NCBI RefSeq assembly: GCF_023101765.2
Contig: NC_064217.1
Span: forward strand, 6,448,001-6,512,000
Source of the DNA: Spodoptera frugiperda
Taxonomy: Eukaryota > Arthropoda > Insecta > Lepidoptera > Noctuidae
DNA length: 64,000 nt
Direction of reading: 5' to 3'
In this document: piece after piece, positions 11,666 through 23,450 of the stretch
Layout: every line of letters begins with the position of its first letter
Numbering within the stretch: the stretch's first letter is position 1
Made by a program: the position numbers and the translations under genes
The notes under the pieces: generated by a model
What the model saw: only the letters and a program-made list of their open reading frames with translations
Database searches by the model: none
Told to the model about the DNA's origin: nothing

Positions 11666-13586
11666 AGAAATTAATCAAAATTAAGTACCAAAGTAAGTAA
11701 AACCAACTTAAAATGTAAAGAAGACATAATAAAATGTGTGAATATATTTGTCTGAAGCAAACATCGTAACATTAGGGAATGGTATGCAGTAAACAAATAG
11801 AAGAATCACCTGTGTCACTTCATTTCTTTTAGTAAACACAGCCATCGACCCTTTGATTGGACAAAATACTTTACGGGTTTACTTGGGTTATTAGATTTTC
11901 AGCTTTATTTCAACACGATAAGGTTTGAATGGTATTACAGATATTTGACAGGCTGTGGTATTAATTGTTTACTTATTAGAACAGTTGTTAGCTACTGGCA
12001 GTAGCGTCTTTTGTGTCCTATGTCCTACAAAATTTCTTGGAGATCTGCCACTTCTAACCAATTCTCCTTTCCTAACATTCCCTAGTCTTCCTCCTCAAGA
12101 GTTAGAAGCTTTGAAGGTTTTTTCCTGTACCGAAAAAAGGACTGAACAATCTTCAAAACAGTTCCATATACAATTTTATTCAATTTTTCCTTGAGATTTG
12201 GCCGTGAAAATGTAAGAAACAAACATTGTTATCTTTTACGAAAACCTATTTACTTGTTGACATATCTGCATACATTTATGTAGTATCCTGCATCAGGTAT
12301 CGTCGAGGTTAAAACTCCGGTTGGTATTGCAATTTGTGAATTATTATTTCCTCTTCATCAGTAATCCTGAATAATTCTGATTCAGTTTAGAAATACTACC
12401 GAAAATATGGCAAGATATAGCCACTTCTGATGCATGGGATTTATAAGATAGTTACGTAAAAAACAGCATTTCAGTCACGTTGTAACTAGAGCCATATTAT
12501 AAATCTTTAGTGGTATTATACCTATAATATATCAGTATATATCGAGGGACAGGGTAGTCCCTGTCGATCGATATATACAAATATATAAAGAACTTTTTTT
12601 AGGTCATTATCTTTCCAATTCACGACCAAGTCTTAAGATGTCCTAACAAAATTTAGCAGAAAAAAATGCAATTTAAGAATATTTGTTATCAAAACATTCT
12701 AAATTCGAATCGATTCGTATTTGTATGCCTTCGGTTTCTCGATTCTCGTTCGACGGGTCCAACCAAATCTAAATTTAACTAAACGGCGCCAATTTACCGG
12801 TTTTCAAATAAAAAAAGGTGCAAAAAAGCAGGTGCTTGTAGGTATATTTCCAAAATCGATCCGGTTGCGCGAACTTTAGGAATGCATTTGTATTATTGAA
12901 GTATTATTGGTAAAAAGAACGCACCCATCTAATTATGGTGGTGGTAAGTCTTAATGCAGTGAGGTGGTACAAGTGTAACGCGTCGTAAGCAGGAAAAGAG
13001 AACAATACGGATACATTTATTATTTATCCAAGTGCTCGCCATTTGTTTAACCACTTATACATGGTTATTGGTACATAAACTGTATTTCTTTTTGTAATTT
13101 TTCAACTATAATATCTTGTAATAAGGTCGAGTATCTATTGAAGAAATTAGACAATTTTGGGTAGCTTGATGAGCTGTTGACTACCACAGCAACGACCTGT
13201 ACCTACGTCGAAAACGAAACATGTTATCGGTCAACATATGTATGCTTCCGTCACCGTCTTTGTAATTAAAATTATTGCATACCTAATTAGTGTGTTTTTA
13301 TAACAAAAATATATTTTAGAACGATAAAAAGTCTAGTGAGACTACTTTATGATAAGCAAGGCCTATCTACAGAGGCTTTTAATAGATAGGTAATAGTACC
13401 TAAACGGTTGCCGGATGTTTGTGTAGCTTATCTTAAACATATCGCCTGGTAGGTGGGTAATAAGAAAGTTGATATTTGATAGTTGCCAAAATACTGCGTA
13501 CTAAATATGGCGTAAAGAATAAGTATAATCTAAACAACACTAGTGAAATAAGTAAATAATCTAAGTATTCGTCAGACTTGTACCCC
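11666..13586. other. Intergenic, no gene recognised
   Basis: AT-rich spacer with scattered short frames and a small palindrome near 12545-12580 (ATATATCGAGGGACAGGG... TCCCTGTCGATCGATATAT). Nothing else can be supported. Confidence 0.45.
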
Positions 13587-13810
13587 TAGTATGAGTTTGC
13601 TTTACGTTTAAAGTAATCGCAACGAGAGCGCGTTCATTGGCCGGCTCGAATCAATCGATCAATCAATCAGAGGGCCTAGTACGAGTTAGTTTTACGTTCA
13701 ACGAGATCGAAATGAAAGCGCGTTCGGCGCTCTTATTGGCTGGTTCATTCGTGCTGGCCAAGAACGCGCTCTCGTTTCGATTATTTTAAACGTAAAGCAA
13801 ACTCGTACTA
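13587..13810. mobile_element. Two adjacent MITEs, one truncated
   Basis: An end-type repeat TAGTACGAGTTTGCTTTACG continues with TTTAAA, TAATCG and GAGAGCGCGTTC. It appears at 13587 (left end only, cut off near 13675), again at 13676, and in inverse ending at 13810. The second copy is therefore a complete hairpin element of about 134 bp. A relative lies at 40134-40272. Confidence 0.7.
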
Positions 13811-15454
13811 AGGTTACTGAGTCGCACGTACTACGTCCTAAAATGCAGCACAATTTTACAATATTTATAACTCTAACTACGGTACTGCTGTCAGCGGTAA
13901 GCCAAGCAAGAAAATGATAGTTCATTCAGCACAGTGAACATATTCCGATAATGATGAAACAATCTATTAATAAATCCCAGCTAATTATTTAATTAAACAC
14001 TTAATTCTTATTCAAGAAATGTAAAAATCCATGCAAATATTTAAAGTTCAACGTATAAACCGAGTGATTGTTCTGAAAACTGGCTACTGTTGTAGGTAGT
14101 AGGCAGTATACGTGAATTTAATGTCGTTCCAAGCTATTGTGTGGTGCGTGTGCGTTCGATAAACTTTGTTTATAGCTAAATGAGCGATAAGTACGGCGTG
14201 CGTTGACCTAGCTCTCAAATAGAGAACGTACTGCGAGATTGTGCGTCGATATGCGTTTGCGCACCAATTACGTGATTGGTCTGCTGGATTACTGCTGCGA
14301 CTGGGACTTGTATTATTTATATAGTATCAATGGATATGCGACTAATATCCACTAAGTCATAATTGTTAAACACGAGATGTAGAACACTATTGTCGAGACA
14401 AAAAAATCTTATTATCTGAGTACCTGATAACACATATTCTTCCTCATTATTCCTAAGAAATGTCTATCTAATAATCTAGAATTCTAGATAAAACTATTTT
14501 TACCTATACTCGTGATTCAGATCGAAAATCCTAATGACGTCATATGAGTATAACGCCTGGAAAACTGCCTAATGTTTTTGTTCCGGGGATACCTACAATT
14601 CGAAACCTGGTTCACAAAAAATTTCGAAGCGTCACTGTTTAGTCACATTTTTGATTAATTTTCTGGTAATCGTGCACATAACGCTTCGCCATTGTTAGTT
14701 CTTCGCGCTAAATTACAGCTGGGAGACACATGAGGTGCATGGTTACTTTGCACCACAGCACATGAGTCACCGTCGCTTCTCGGAAATTTCAGCGGCTGAC
14801 TAGATCGTGTTTAAATAATAAATGTTGTTGTAATAATATGTATTAGTATTCACAAGTATTATGAGTTTAAAACCGTCATATTGTGATATTGTAACACTAT
14901 TTTCCATGAACGTTATAATACCTCTACAGTTTGTTGTTACTAGTGGAATTAATTCCCACAAATACATATAACAACATACCTATGTAGATACCTACTTACC
15001 TAATAAAGTAATAATATTGTGGCTTTTTCTTCAGTTTTAGATGGCGTAGTCAGAGGTAAAGAAGCTTGTGTAGGTACTAATTTTAAGATTTTGTTACGTA
15101 ACCTTTAGGAAAATTACAGACTCGATGAGCCATGTTTATATTGCACCGTGGGGGACCCAGATTTAGTCTATTTAGGAGCATAGTATGCTAGACGTAAATT
15201 CAAGCGTCCTTAGGTCCTACTATCTAAAAAAAGGACAATTACAAACTCTAAACCCAAAAATTCTTCCGTGATGTAAACCGAGGACCTTTGTTTGATACCC
15301 CATGTGTAACATGTGTTATTGTCACCAAGTGAAAAGAAAGGAAATGGAGAATTTTATTGAACTAACGTCTTGTGTCTTGAAACAGCTGATCGTACACAAC
15401 TTGTACCTACAATGAAATAATTTAACCACCAAATGACATTCTGACTCATTTGAA
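13811..15454. other. Intergenic, no gene recognised
   Basis: No supported gene. A GC-richer stretch at about 14150-14290 has several CpG dinucleotides and could be regulatory or repeat-derived. No exon structure is visible. Confidence 0.4.
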
Positions 15455-16860
15455 TACATATACATGTTACGGTAAATCTGATTAATTGAAAATTATTAAT
15501 AATTTTACGAAATTATTAATAATAATCACACGTTTTGGTAAATGTGAAAATTGATCGAAATTTATTACTTTTAGCAGTAATTATTAATAATTCACGACAC
15601 ATATTGGTGAAAGTAATAAAATAAATATAAACCCAATGTTTTTTGATCAGCCGGTATTTATTTATAATATTAAACACACCTTACGATTATATTAATTAGA
15701 AATCACACAAACAAGGTTACTTGTACAACTTGCTTTAAAACGAAAGGACAACAAATTCACTCATTGTGAACTATGAAAACTATTCCCTTAAGTTTTGTAA
15801 TTTGAAGATTTCAGCATACATTTCAGGTACACAAATAGTGCTAAAATTAGAAAATAATAATAGCTTAAATCGAAAATTGAACGGAATGCGGACTACGTAG
15901 CTTATTTACCGGGGCTCCGGCTCGAAAAGCAGGAGTAGGAACTGTTTTTAGTCAGTAAAATTCTGACACACCCTCTCGCCTCGCCAAAAAGGGCACATTT
16001 ATCACAAAATTGATAAAATTCTTTTAAAAATTTAATCTACCATAACTTATGCAAGAAAGTCTTTCGTGGTACATAAAATTATAACAAAAAAAAAATTAAA
16101 CAATTATTGTTTCATTAATAAAATCAACACGAATCCTAAAATCAACAATCATATTTGGCTTGCCTGTAAATCTTTGTAGCACTATAAATGTAACAAATTA
16201 AAATTTTAAAAGTATTATTAGAATCCAACAAAATTTCTTGTGCAAGTCAATAAACGGTAAACACAATGTGAACTTGAGACTTCTAACCCGTTAAGGGAGT
16301 TCTACACCTAATTTTATGGTCTAAAGTCGGGGGTCGAATGGGTCGAATCCCCTCCCCATAAAAATTATGGCTATTTTAATATTTTTTTTAATTTTTTTGA
16401 TATCAAAGGTTGTATGCGTCATAGAAACAAAAAAAAAACGACAAACGGTAGCTAATAACCTTGGATAACTAATTCATTACTTTTTTCATATGTTTGATAA
16501 TGTTTTTAGAAAAAAACATTTGTGAATTATTTTTACCGAAAAAATCACTATTTTTCAATATCAATTAGGGGTTCAACCACCCATATTATTTTTTTTGGCG
16601 ATAAAATTAGATGTAGTACTCAGCCTTAACGGGTTAGAAGTCCCAACCCTATCACATTGTATATATTACCGTTTAACGGAAATATTAATAACATCTTGGC
16701 CACTTATTACATTTATCACTACAAGGGTAATATTATTAATAATAACCGACAAATGTGATTAATTTATCACTTTTATCGAGTTTCGGTAATTATTAATAAT
16801 CCTAGATCATTATTAATATTTTCAATTATTCACTCTTACCGTAAGCATACATACATTGTA
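15455..16860. mobile_element. Large nested foldback element
   Basis: The outer left arm TTACGGTAAATCTGATTAAT TGAAAATTATTAATAAT (about 15467-15503) is matched in inverse at about 16806-16850 (ATTATTAATATTTTCAATTA ... CTTACCGTAA). Many copies of TAATTATTAATAAT lie inside each arm. An inner inverted pair, 16253-16318 and 16600-16678 (TAAACGGTAA, ACTTCTAACCCGTTAAGG), flanks a 280-bp centre. A fragment of repeat R1 is inserted at 15895-15995. No coding frame. Confidence 0.6.
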
Positions 16861-18560
16861 CACGAAATTAATTTTATTGTAAAACCAAATGAACTTTTTA
16901 AGGTCCGGTTAGATGCAATTGAAAACAAAGCGTATTATCGTTTGGTGTTTTAGACTCTACAACATGAGAACTCTTTGAGATTCGAACATCGTTTGAGAAG
17001 GAAATATGCCTTTCATTGCTTATTTATACGAAGTAGCCAAGTAGAATATGTATTTCAAAACATCATTACTTTCATCACAAGTTTTATAGGGAAGGCACCC
17101 TCGAGATATCGTTGCTAAAAATTGTGCAAACATTGTAATGAAAATGTAATACTTAGCATAAATTGGAGCGGATGCGAATACTTATTTACTGTAGACATCT
17201 ACAAATACATACATACGTACTTAAATAAGTAGAAAACAATGTTATCAGCCGGCTGTCTGAAGCATCATATCATTCACAATTCTCAAGTAGGTTGGTACCT
17301 AAATAATAATGAGATGATACCGCTTATCTATTAAACCTACGTGTTTTGAAACTGAAAGAACTGGCCAAAATATTTTTATCAGCGACTAAGCCTAAGTTTT
17401 GACTGCTTGTTGTCCTAGGTTGTTGTTTAAGACCTCTTTTGACTTGATGTCCTATACAGGGCATAGGATGTACCTATAGGATTTCTTCTAGTCAGAAGTA
17501 ATGTTTAAATAAATATAGAAGTTAGAAGTGAGTGACCTTTAAGTTCAGAAGATTAAAGTATCTTAAGAAAAAGAAAGGTCTTCAGGTTCAGCGGTTGTTA
17601 AAGTAATAGGTATCTAAGTAAGAAGTTTGTAAGATTAGTATACTACTTAGATATATCCGAATCAGTAAACGAGTAAATTGCATTCCTAATCCAAATAAGT
17701 CTGTTTATGACCAGTCAACCAACATAGAATTTAAGAGCCTGCGCAGATGAGAAAATTTTGACCTAACTATAGACTTGACTCAACTACATCACGTGCTGAA
17801 GGATTTGCCTTCATTAGTTTTCTGATGGCAGTTAAAGGGTAATATTAAACCCGTTATATTAAAAAGATCTCAGTTCAATTGGCTTTTTCACAATCCTTCG
17901 TTTGATCTTTTCATCAGCAGCTAAGTCTATTAGGCCAGGCTCTTTGTAAACAAAAAAATCAGAAAAAAAAACATTCTTGAATTCTAACACAAACAAAGTA
18001 CGATCCGGATATTTAATATGTTTATCACTTGCCTGCTATTGTTTTTATACTCCGTTATCAACATTTAGATAAAACACCTTTTATTTAGTCTTTCACAAAC
18101 AAATACTAGAGTCACCCATAAACGTTTTGACTACCTATTTCTCAATTCGCCTGCAGTCATTTGATTAATGGTCCAAGTAATATAGCACTCAGTAATCCCT
18201 TGTTATGACACTCTATTAAACATAATAACTAGGTACATTAATAATAAAGCGAGTCGCCTTGGCAACGAACGTAAGGTCATTCATCTTTCGATACAATGTA
18301 CCTAGACATTTTTGTAGATAGTGAAGGTAAGTACATTTTTATCAAACATTTCGTTATTTCACTTTCATAATCGTACATCATCGAGTATATTATTTTAGTA
18401 ATCTACATAAGCTAGTAATTAAGATATTTGTGACAAATAATTTGTTATTGTTCAACCATAAATAAGATCTTTTAATCGGCTAGCGTTGATGCGTCAGTAA
18501 ATTAATCATGTATTACTTGCTTTTTGCAACAGAAAGAAAGTGTTTTTGATTTTGTTTAGT
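16861..18560. other. Intergenic, nothing recognised
   Basis: AT-rich sequence without a supported gene, RNA or clear repeat boundary. Confidence 0.45.
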
Positions 18561-18573
18561 AGGTTCAAATATG

Positions 18574-18815
18574 AATTTCGAATTACCGATTATTCGAATT
18601 ATCAAATGGTCCGACATTTGAACTTGCCTCAGAATTTAGGTGTGCTTTCCTCTGCAAACTCTGAGGTCTTTCTGTCCCTTTCGGTTACATAGCAATGACG
18701 TTTTTGTTCGAATTACTGAGTGCCCAAAAATATATTGATTTAGTTCGAAATATAGAGATCTTCAAATTACTGGGAGATTTGAATTATCGAAGGTTTGAAT
18801 TATACAGAGTCGAAT
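18574..18815. repeat. Degenerate TTCGAATTAYCGA-type repeat block
   Basis: At least seven variants of TTCGAATTACTGAG or TTTGAATTATCGAAGG occur within 240 bp (near 18577, 18592, 18707, 18740, 18760, 18778 and 18793). This suggests a decayed minisatellite-like unit. Confidence 0.5.
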
Positions 18816-18961
18816 GTACCTAAATATTTTTTGGAAAACCATTAGTGATAATGTTGCGTTACCACTGGATAGGGCAGGGGTATCTCTGCAACTTCATATA
18901 ATATAAATACCAAATAAAATGTTGTACAGGTACTTTCTTAGTCACCATTCGAGGAAAATTA

Positions 18962-19024
18962 ATGACAGCAGACAGAGAGATTTCTTCGAAAAACGTGGAC
19001 TTCAGCGCGTACGCAGCTCATACG
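18962..19024 (+). other. Possible short coding exon of unknown gene
   Basis: An ATG at 18962 opens MTADREISSKNVDFSAYAAH and the frame reaches a good donor (AAC|GTAAGT) at 19025. An acceptor-like CTTTCTTAG lies just upstream. No downstream exon was identified and the peptide is unrecognised. It could be chance. Confidence 0.15.
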
Positions 19025-19029
19025 AACGT

Positions 19030-22000
19030 AAGTAATGTAACATGGCGGACGTCATATTTAAAAATAAGGATCGACATCAAAACAACGTGTTGATTGTGAT
19101 TCACACATTGTATTATACGTTATCTTATTTACAACCGAGTCCTTACCTTGAAATATTTGCATGAAAATCGTGATCAATTGTGTCTGCATGCTAAACTTGG
19201 TATGAATTGAAAATGCTTTCCGACGAGACGGGAGGGGTTATCTCCATGACCTGTCTCCTGGAATCCTTACATCGGGATATTCATTATTATAATGAGGTAA
19301 TTTGTGAGTTACCGTCTCGTGAAGATTAAAAATCTCAGACAGAGTAAGTACCTATCTACATAATAATATCTACCTATGTGTTGTGGTTTCTCTACGTTTT
19401 ATTGCATTGCGGTTGCGTAATTTAAATTAATATCTCACTAACCCGCGGTTTCATCCGCGAACGGCATAACTTTATGGTAGATATACACAATCTTCCTATA
19501 AAAACAGTTTGTTAAATGCATCACATTCCTTAACAGCCATTTTTATTTTAGTTTAGATTTTTAATAACATTTAAACACTGTTTTAATTAAATTCACGCGA
19601 AATGTAGCATGTCTATCACCTTCTAACGAATCAATTAAAGTTAGGTATTTAGAAAGGATATAGGTACTGATTATTTACTTTTTATTGCGTCATCGAAATA
19701 AACATTCACAAATCCTCTACAAATTACACTGACTTTCGATTATAAGTACCAGATAGAGACAGTTATTAGTCGATTATTTATCAGCAACAAAACAAAATGT
19801 AAGACTACGTAGTTGTTTACATGATCTTTTACAGTCATAGTGTTATTTATTGTGTATTGTGTACAGTAATTGCAGTTGCGCAATTAATGTACATAATGTA
19901 ATAAAAGCATTGATTCTCGTACAGAGATAAATAGTAACACAGTCACATCTATTTGTATAAAATCCGTTCAATGTGTGCAATTAACTAACCTATTTATAAA
20001 ACTAATAAAGTCCAGTGTTTCATGCATAGTTATAATTAATTTTGTAGTATGGATTTTCTAGCCACACTCGTACTTATTTCATTAATATTTTTGTTTTGTT
20101 ATAATTCATCTTTCCTCATTAATTTATTGCTTAAAATTAATTTATTGCCTATTCTTCGCGCATACGTACTGATTAAGGGCCCCGCACATGTCTTGAAACT
20201 AGTCGAGTAACCTCGTCGAACAGTTACATGGCAAAGTCATTCAATCTTGTTTATGTATTGTTGGGTATTTCAATTTGGATAAAATCATGTTTTACGATAA
20301 GATCTACTCACTTACTTACTTTGTTGATGATTTTAGGTGCTGTTACCACCGCTAAGCAGTAACAAGCTCAGGACCTCGTCATACCAACTGCCTGCCACAC
20401 ACGCCAGTAAACATTTTAATATGCCATCCGTCTAAATTGATTTAGTTCCATGAAATAATAAAGTTAGATAAAATAGTTTATGTTCAGCTGAACTAGCGAA
20501 ACAAATGCACTGAAACTACTGCTGATTGTTCGAGCTACAAGCCATGCTCGTACCGTCTAACATACAACCTATTTTACTGAAAACATAAATGTGATCGAAT
20601 GCGATAGCTGTATTTCCTGGCATATTTTAAGAACAATTTCGTTTCTCTGTTTAAACTACGGATTAATCCATTTGTCAGTCAACGTGATCCGAAGTTCAAA
20701 CGAAGGGAACCACAACGTTTATTTGATTCGTATTCGAACCAAGCTTTGATTTATGTAATGAGCCATTGTTTTATCGATTTAAAAATAGTTTCTTTTTGTT
20801 TACGGAAAATCAGCATTCTTCCTACTTAAACGGCAAATAAATTACAAGCCAAAAATGTTGTTTGAAGCGTATAATTTTGTGATTTACATGGACATTGCTC
20901 TTTGTTTTAATTTTAAAATGTATTTTTCTTTGTCTCGTCACTCTAGCTGAAAGTGAGTCATGGTGCGACGGAACGCAGGAAAATTTCTTTAGAGTGAAGT
21001 TTTGTTTCGAATAGTGGAAATGTCGCCTTTTATCGTGGTTATAAGATGGAAACTGTTTTACGATATTAAATTTTCATCCGCATTTTCAATCAGTTGTTTC
21101 AATGTGTGCGCATGTGTGTGTGTAGACTCATTCGCAACGGTGAGTCGTTGTGTGCATGACCGATAGGCCGGTCGTTGACCCTCTTATCAGGCTACCTACG
21201 TGCGCCTCTGTTGCATTGAAAGATCGTTTCCACACCTAGGCAGCTAGACATTTACATAATGTAGGCACCAACTAGCTGTACCTACCTAAACTGCGGAGAT
21301 TTTCCTACGTGCTAATCGAAACGTAGGTAGGTAGCTGTTGATCGAATTTATTTTCGTGTTATCAGTCAACTTTCGCCTTGTTGGAATTTAGATAGATAAT
21401 CATAGACTTGGTATGTTATGTAGGTACTTAGGTAGATAACATTACATAACATCGCGCCTTCACGTCTAGAAGGGGTCTGCAGAGGAGCAGTGCACGAATG
21501 AGTTTTTTTATGGAATAAGTGGCAAACGAGCAGACGGGTCACCTAATGGTAAGCGATCAGCGCTGCCCATGGATACCCGCAACACCAGTGGAGTCACAGG
21601 TGCGTTGCCGGTTTTTGAAGCCGGTAGTTTGAGTTCGAAATGTACCTAACTCATACTCACTTTCAAACAACCACTCACCAGCTTTGTTTTGTTTGAGTTC
21701 CACTTATAGTTTGTATTGAGTTTTGAGCACAATAAATACGGAAGACTGATTCGATAACCAAGAAACGTCGCGTCGTATTGAAATACGAATTGAATTAAAA
21801 AACTTACAAAATCACTAACTTCGTAATCTTGAGATTATGACAGCAACCTAGATATTTTACCTGTGTAAATGTTTATGGAAATATTCTCTTTCTACACACT
21901 AAAATAGAACCTAAGAGCATTACACTGTATTGTTGGTGGCTCTAAGAGTAATGTTGGGTGAGGCGAGAGGGAGTGTCAGACTCTTACTGACTAAAAACCA

Positions 22001-23450
22001 CCCCGTTCCTTCTCACGCCTTGAGTTGGAGCCCCGGTTAACCTGTTACTTTGTCCGCACTGTAGCACTTACACCTACAACTTGCAACAATATCTACGATT
22101 TGATGCCTAGATGCAGAAAGATCTATATAATGGAACTTCTCTTTAAAATAATGGGTGGTGAAATATCTATAACAAGGTATAAAAAATGTAGAGGATATCA
22201 TGTTGTCATGTCAGCTAATATTTTATTAGTACTTTTAATAGTTTTAATATAATGTTTTACTTTATACCGAAGTGCGAAGGTAGTAATACAATACATAAGT
22301 ACCTATCTACCCGTGTATCTACCAGTGTCACGGTAGCTCAATCTCGTTATTGTTATGGGACACTGAATACGAATATTATGGAAGAAAACATGTAAGTAGA
22401 TATTAAATACCTCGCACAGTAGAGTTACTATGTCTCTGTTTGATCAAGTGTCGACTTATCAGCACAGTGGCCCGCTGTGCTCCAGTCAGCAATCAACGGC
22501 TCTTTGTGACCACGGTGGCAACCCTACCGGATGCAAAACGTGCTACTAAAATAACAACAATATTGTACATGTCGTGACATGTCATCGAGCCCTTGTTTAT
22601 CCTTCCATCATTTAAGATTCCACCATTATCTACTTCCTGATTTACCATAATTTGCTGTTTAACGGACGAACTGACACAACAAAGGTAGTAGTTGTTGCCT
22701 ATCATAACTTATACGTCTCAAAACAGTTCCGCTTCATATTTTATACAAATCATGCTTTGTGACAAAGAATTTTATTATTGAAGGTAGAGGAAAATAATAA
22801 AAAATGATCTTTAGTTGAGACTTGTAGCGACATCTATGAATAATCAGTGTTATTAACAAGAATTATGTTGTGTCGGTGTTACTAGTTCAATGATAAATGA
22901 TGTAGCAGTATTTTAAATGTAGCAAAAATAATATAATTTCTGATCCAATTTTAATTTGGTTAAACTAGATTAATATTAGAATAATTTAATTTAATTTTTA
23001 TGGCATATTAATTTAGGTTACTGGTAACTCATAATTGCAAAATGTCAATCACAAAACTGATTAGTCCGTTCCATTATACGAGAAGTAGTTTGAAATTTAT
23101 AATAAACAATGTTCTGTTACCGCTAAAGTATACGGCAAAAATTAATCTGTATGATTAAATATTTATATATGTACTAAAATAATTATGTTGTGAGTTATTA
23201 ACGAACTGTAGATGTAAAATAAATAAAGTGAAATTTGACTTGAAACGGAACGTTAATGTCAAATAATTTTACTTACCGAAAATCAAAACAATCCTACTTT
23301 ACGATACATGACGACAAATAAAATTCAAGTTTATCTATTCAAGGTCAGATATATGTATTTTAATCAGTTGGCTTTGCCCCCTTCACGCCTAAGGGCCGCT
23401 CACAGATCTGGCTGTTATCTTTAACACGATAAAATAAAAAAAAAACAGCC
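19030..23450. other. Intergenic upstream of MMSDH, with repeats
   Basis: No coding gene supported. It contains repeat R2 (21505-21640) and repeat R1 (21935-22065). The MMSDH promoter should lie at the right end; the start codon sits in ACAGCCATGG, a good initiation context, preceded by an A-run. Confidence 0.45.
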
